Position numbers and translations under genes: made by a program. The notes beneath the pieces were generated by a model, which saw only the letters and a program-made list of their open reading frames with translations, was not told the origin of the DNA and made no database searches. A DNA stretch of 15,605 nucleotides from Sulfurivermis sp041678005 (lineage in GTDB: Bacteria > Pseudomonadota > Gammaproteobacteria > Thiohalomonadales > Thiohalomonadaceae), in contig JBAYOW010000046.1 in NCBI GenBank assembly GCA_041678005.1, positions 1 to 15,605 of the forward strand, in the 5' to 3' direction. Of this stretch, positions 14,056-15,605 are shown in pieces (position 1 is the first letter of the stretch; each line of letters opens with the position of its first letter).

Positions 14056-14148
14056 GGAGGGGTACCGAAGTGGTTGTAACGGGCTCGACTCGAAATCGAG
14101 TTGGGGTTTCATAGCCCCACGAGGGTTCGAATCCCTCTCCCTCCGCCA
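14056..14148 (+). tRNA. tRNA-Ser (anticodon CGA)
   Basis: A 93-nt class II tRNA. Acceptor GGAGGGG (14056-14062) pairs with TCCCTCC (14138-14144), with one G-T at the base; discriminator G at 14145 and an encoded CCA at 14146-14148. The anticodon stem CTCGA/TCGAG (14084-14088/14096-14100) encloses loop CTCGAAA with anticodon CGA at 14091-14093, reading UCG serine codons. The long variable arm has the GGGG/CCCC stem (14103-14106 and 14115-14118), as required for serine tRNAs, and the T-loop GGTTCGAAT is canonical. No second tRNA or copy of its 3' end is seen downstream. Confidence 0.95.
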
Positions 14149-14356
14149 TCCATCTGACTCAGGCTAGAGTGGATGACTGCATGCGAACAGCTAGGCATAG
14201 TACCTTACTATGTGGCACGGATCACGAAATTCAATCTTATTAATTGTTAAAGATGCATAAAGAAGTATGATTTTAGGTCTGTATGCTTATTTTATGGTTA
14301 TTGGTTTTAGGTGGAAATATCATATATTTTTTTTGATGAATCAATAACTTATCTGG

Positions 14357-14390
14357 TTGTGAAATAAAAACAACACTTTGTTTAAAGTGT
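14357..14390 (+). promoter_or_regulatory. candidate promoter and overlapping inverted repeat before the beta-barrel gene
   Basis: TTGTGA (14357-14362), an 18-nt spacer and TTTAAA (14381-14386) form a weak sigma-70-like promoter about 40 nt upstream of the ATG at 14427. The -10 lies inside a perfect inverted repeat, ACACTTT (14373-14379), GTTT, AAAGTGT (14384-14390), which could be an operator for a dimeric repressor or a hairpin at the start of the message. The rest of the 278-nt gap from the tRNA (14149-14426) is AT-rich and shows nothing else I can name. Confidence 0.35.
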
Positions 14391-14426
14391 GTGTGCATTT
14401 GTGCTTGGCTTAGGATATGGGTTTTT

Positions 14427-15227
14427 ATGTACCGTTTAACTGTTGCGACATTGTTGTTTGTTATCACCTTGCCCGCCAGCAGCGCCGAGCAACTGCGGGT
14501 GACTTTTGGCAGTGAGTATTTTGCTTGGCGCGAATATACCAATGGCAGCAGGCTGTTGAAGGAAACTGGCCAAAGATATTTTATCGGTTTGCGGGCAGAT
14601 TCTGATCTGCACAACAGCTGGAACTACAATCTTGCCAGCCGTATCTACCTTGGGCGGGTAGATTACGATGGCAGTACGATGGCTGATGAACTACATACAA
14701 CGGATACAGACTATCTTGGCTGGTCAGCCGAGCTGGGCATGATGCGATCTTTTCCCTTGGCAGCGACTGAGCATGAATCAGCTTTGGGATTCAGGTTTGG
14801 TATTGGTTATGACCGTTGGCAGCGCAAGCTGTTGGATAAGCAAAACCCATATCTTGGGCGTGAGGTTTATGGTTATACCGAGGATTATCAGGTTGGTTAT
14901 GGGCGGCTGGGAGCAGTGTACAGCCTTGGTGGCGATTGGGAATTGCAGGGTGGCGTGAAAATACCATTCTATACGTCAGAAGATGTTGGTTTGGGGCGCG
15001 TGGGTTACGATAGCGATGTCAGCTTGAGACCCAAGCCTGATTATAGTTTGTATGCATCCATCAATTATCGTCTGAGTGGACGCTGGGATTGGGGGGGATA
15101 TTACGATAGCTATCGTTTTCGCCAATCTGACAGTGTTTCCGTAACAAGCAGCGGTACATTGTACAAGGTTTATCAGCCAAAATCTCAGCAAGACAGCATC
15201 GGGCTTTTTCTCAATTATCGCTTTTAG
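14427..15227 (+). CDS. secreted outer-membrane beta-barrel protein, function unknown
   Basis: From ATG 14427 the protein has 266 residues with a clear Sec signal peptide, MYRLTVATLLFVITLPASSA, cleaved before Glu21. The mature part is rich in Tyr, Trp and Gly with alternating polar/aromatic stretches (VTFGSEYFAWREY, YFIGLRADSD, NLASRIYLGRVDY, LGFRFGIGYDRWQ, LQGGVKIPFY, LYASINYRL, GGYYDSYRF) and ends in Tyr-Arg-Phe, the aromatic C-terminus recognised by the BAM machinery, so I predict a barrel of roughly 8-12 strands. I do not recognise a named family. The frame is open back to 14391, but those 12 residues would bury the signal peptide; AGGA at 14412-14415 is a modest ribosome site. It stands alone between tRNA-Ser and a terminator-like hairpin, so it is probably monocistronic. 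Confidence 0.82.
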   Translation: MYRLTVATLLFVITLPASSAEQLRVTFGSEYFAWREYTNGSRLLKETGQRYFIGLRADSDLHNSWNYNLASRIYLGRVDYDGSTMADELHTTDTDYLGWSAELGMMRSFPLAATEHESALGFRFGIGYDRWQRKLLDKQNPYLGREVYGYTEDYQVGYGRLGAVYSLGGDWELQGGVKIPFYTSEDVGLGRVGYDSDVSLRPKPDYSLYASINYRLSGRWDWGGYYDSYRFRQSDSVSVTSSGTLYKVYQPKSQQDSIGLFLNYRF

Positions 15228-15326
15228 CGGTTAATCCGCATATTTCAACTCAGGAGCGCGGATGCAGGCATCCTGCAACTTCGCCCGCACATCCTATGAA
15301 CTCATATAAAATCTTGTAACAACCAC

Positions 15327-15343
15327 AAAGCCGAGGCTTTTTT
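15327..15343 (+). terminator. rho-independent-like terminator after the beta-barrel gene
   Basis: AAAGC (15327-15331), loop CGAG, GCTTT (15336-15340), followed by further T residues to give TTTTTT at 15338-15343. The stem is short and AT-rich, so efficiency is doubtful, but the position, 100 nt after the stop at 15227, fits. Smaller hairpins lie before it: GCGG/CCGC (15227-15239) and GCAGG-CAT-CCTGC (15264-15276), without T-tracts. Confidence 0.5.
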
Positions 15344-15401
15344 GTGCGCCCTGGTGAAATTATGCTGGTCAATAAGGCTTAACAAGTTTCATAGGGCGCA
15401 C
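15344..15401. repeat. 58-bp element with inverted terminal arms
   Basis: GTGCGCCCT followed by GGTGAAA (15344-15359) mirrors TTTCAT followed by AGGGCGCAC (15387-15401): nine perfect end pairs, then a near-match of six more. The middle, about 27 nt, is not palindromic. AGGGCGCAC-type palindromes resemble dispersed intergenic repeats of proteobacteria; a miniature mobile or REP-like unit is the likely identity, but no target duplication is visible. Confidence 0.6.
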
Positions 15402-15463
15402 GTATCGCAGATACTTAGTGCTGCTTCTTTATTACCTGACTCTCTGCAATGTCCGACGAACGG

Positions 15464-15605
15464 CTATTCAGAGACATCTTGAATCTTTGTTTCTGGCTTT
15501 TGCTCTGGCTTTTGCTCTGGCTTTTGCTCTGGCTTTTGCTCTGGCTTTTGCTCTGGCTTTTGCTCTGGCTTTTGCTCTGGCTTTTGCTCTGGCTTTTGCT
15601 CTGGC
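15464..15605 (-). CDS. possible C-terminal end of a protein with KPEQ repeats (tentative, partial)
   Basis: On the minus strand one frame enters from beyond the window and reads tandem Lys-Pro-Glu-Gln units, then ETKIQDVSE and a TAG at 15466-15464. Such charged, proline-rich tetrapeptide repeats are common as flexible tails or spacers. The call is weak because the 12-bp array is open in every frame: another minus frame reads Ser-Lys-Ser-Gln repeats to a TAA at 15417-15415, the third reads Ala-Arg-Ala-Lys, and a plus-strand frame from ATG 15449 reads MSDERLFRDILNLCF, then Trp-Leu-Leu-Leu repeats. The neighbouring sequence beyond 15605 would settle which, if any, is used. Confidence 0.3.
   Translation of the reverse strand, partial: PEQKPEQKPEQKPEQKPEQKPEQKPEQKPEQKPEQKPETKIQDVSE
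15493..15605. repeat. perfect 12-bp tandem array running off the window
   Basis: CTGGCTTTTGCT repeated nine times plus 5 nt, without a single mismatch, from 15493 to the last base. The unit is a multiple of three and contains no stop in any of the six frames, so copy-number change would keep any overlapping frame intact. Perfect identity points to recent expansion by slippage, or to an assembly collapse or extension at a contig end. Confidence 0.95.

Noticed and set aside
13984..14112. N-terminal extension of the mltF frame
   Set aside because: It would run across tRNA-Ser on the opposite strand and place the lipoprotein signal 44 residues inside the protein.
14273..14614. 113-residue minus-strand open frame
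   Set aside because: Overlaps the signal peptide and first strands of the beta-barrel gene on the other strand and has no recognisable features.
15493..15605. CRISPR array
   Set aside because: Units are 12 bp, contiguous and identical, with no spacers.
14056..15605. Genomic island integrated at the tRNA-Ser gene
   Set aside because: No integrase gene and no duplicate of the tRNA 3' end is seen to the right within the window; the beta-barrel gene alone is not enough.

Overview
The window looks like chromosomal DNA of a gammaproteobacterium of moderate GC content. The support is the adjacent tadA/mltF pair (also neighbours in Escherichia coli), a tRNA-Ser(CGA) gene with an encoded CCA end, an outer-membrane lipoprotein transglycosylase, a predicted outer-membrane beta-barrel, and a YfiQ/Pat-type acyl-CoA synthetase fused to a GNAT acetyltransferase. 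Genus cannot be told from the sequence alone.

Left part (1-4280, minus strand): a two-gene operon of a full-length single-chain pyruvate:ferredoxin oxidoreductase (nifJ, 1199 aa) followed 2 nt later by a dihydroorotate-dehydrogenase-like flavoprotein that runs off the window edge. Upstream (4281-4870) is a 590-base gene-free stretch holding two copies of a ~105-bp direct repeat, a perfect 26-nt palindrome and an 18-nt palindrome.

Centre (4871-8766): a zinc-dependent histone-deacetylase-family enzyme (minus) and a Pat/YfiQ-like acetyl-CoA synthetase/GNAT protein (plus) are divergently transcribed from a shared 284-bp gap. With the acetyl-CoA-producing NifJ close by, this reads as a small acetyl-CoA/protein-acetylation neighbourhood: one enzyme to make acetyl-CoA, one that probably acetylates lysines, one that probably removes acetyl groups.

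Right of that (8847-11925, plus strand): an APS kinase gene (cysC) destroyed by an in-frame TAA inside the Walker A motif but otherwise intact, then a surface-polysaccharide set: a family 2 glycosyltransferase, rfbA (RmlA) and rfbC (RmlC). The two other dTDP-rhamnose genes (rmlB, rmlD) are not in the window.

Right part (12059-15605): tadA (plus) converges on mltF (minus); tRNA-Ser(CGA) with a good promoter is divergent from mltF; an orphan secreted beta-barrel protein follows. The last ~380 bases hold a terminator-like hairpin, a 58-bp inverted repeat and a perfect 12-bp tandem array (more than nine units) that runs off the end and is open in all six frames.

No CRISPR array, insertion sequence transposase, phage gene or rRNA was seen. 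The points most worth a second look are the deacetylase/acetyltransferase pair with its retained catalytic histidine, the nonsense codon in cysC, the structured direct repeats with a compensatory base change, the DHOD-like partner of nifJ that lacks the usual active-site motif, and the terminal 12-bp array.
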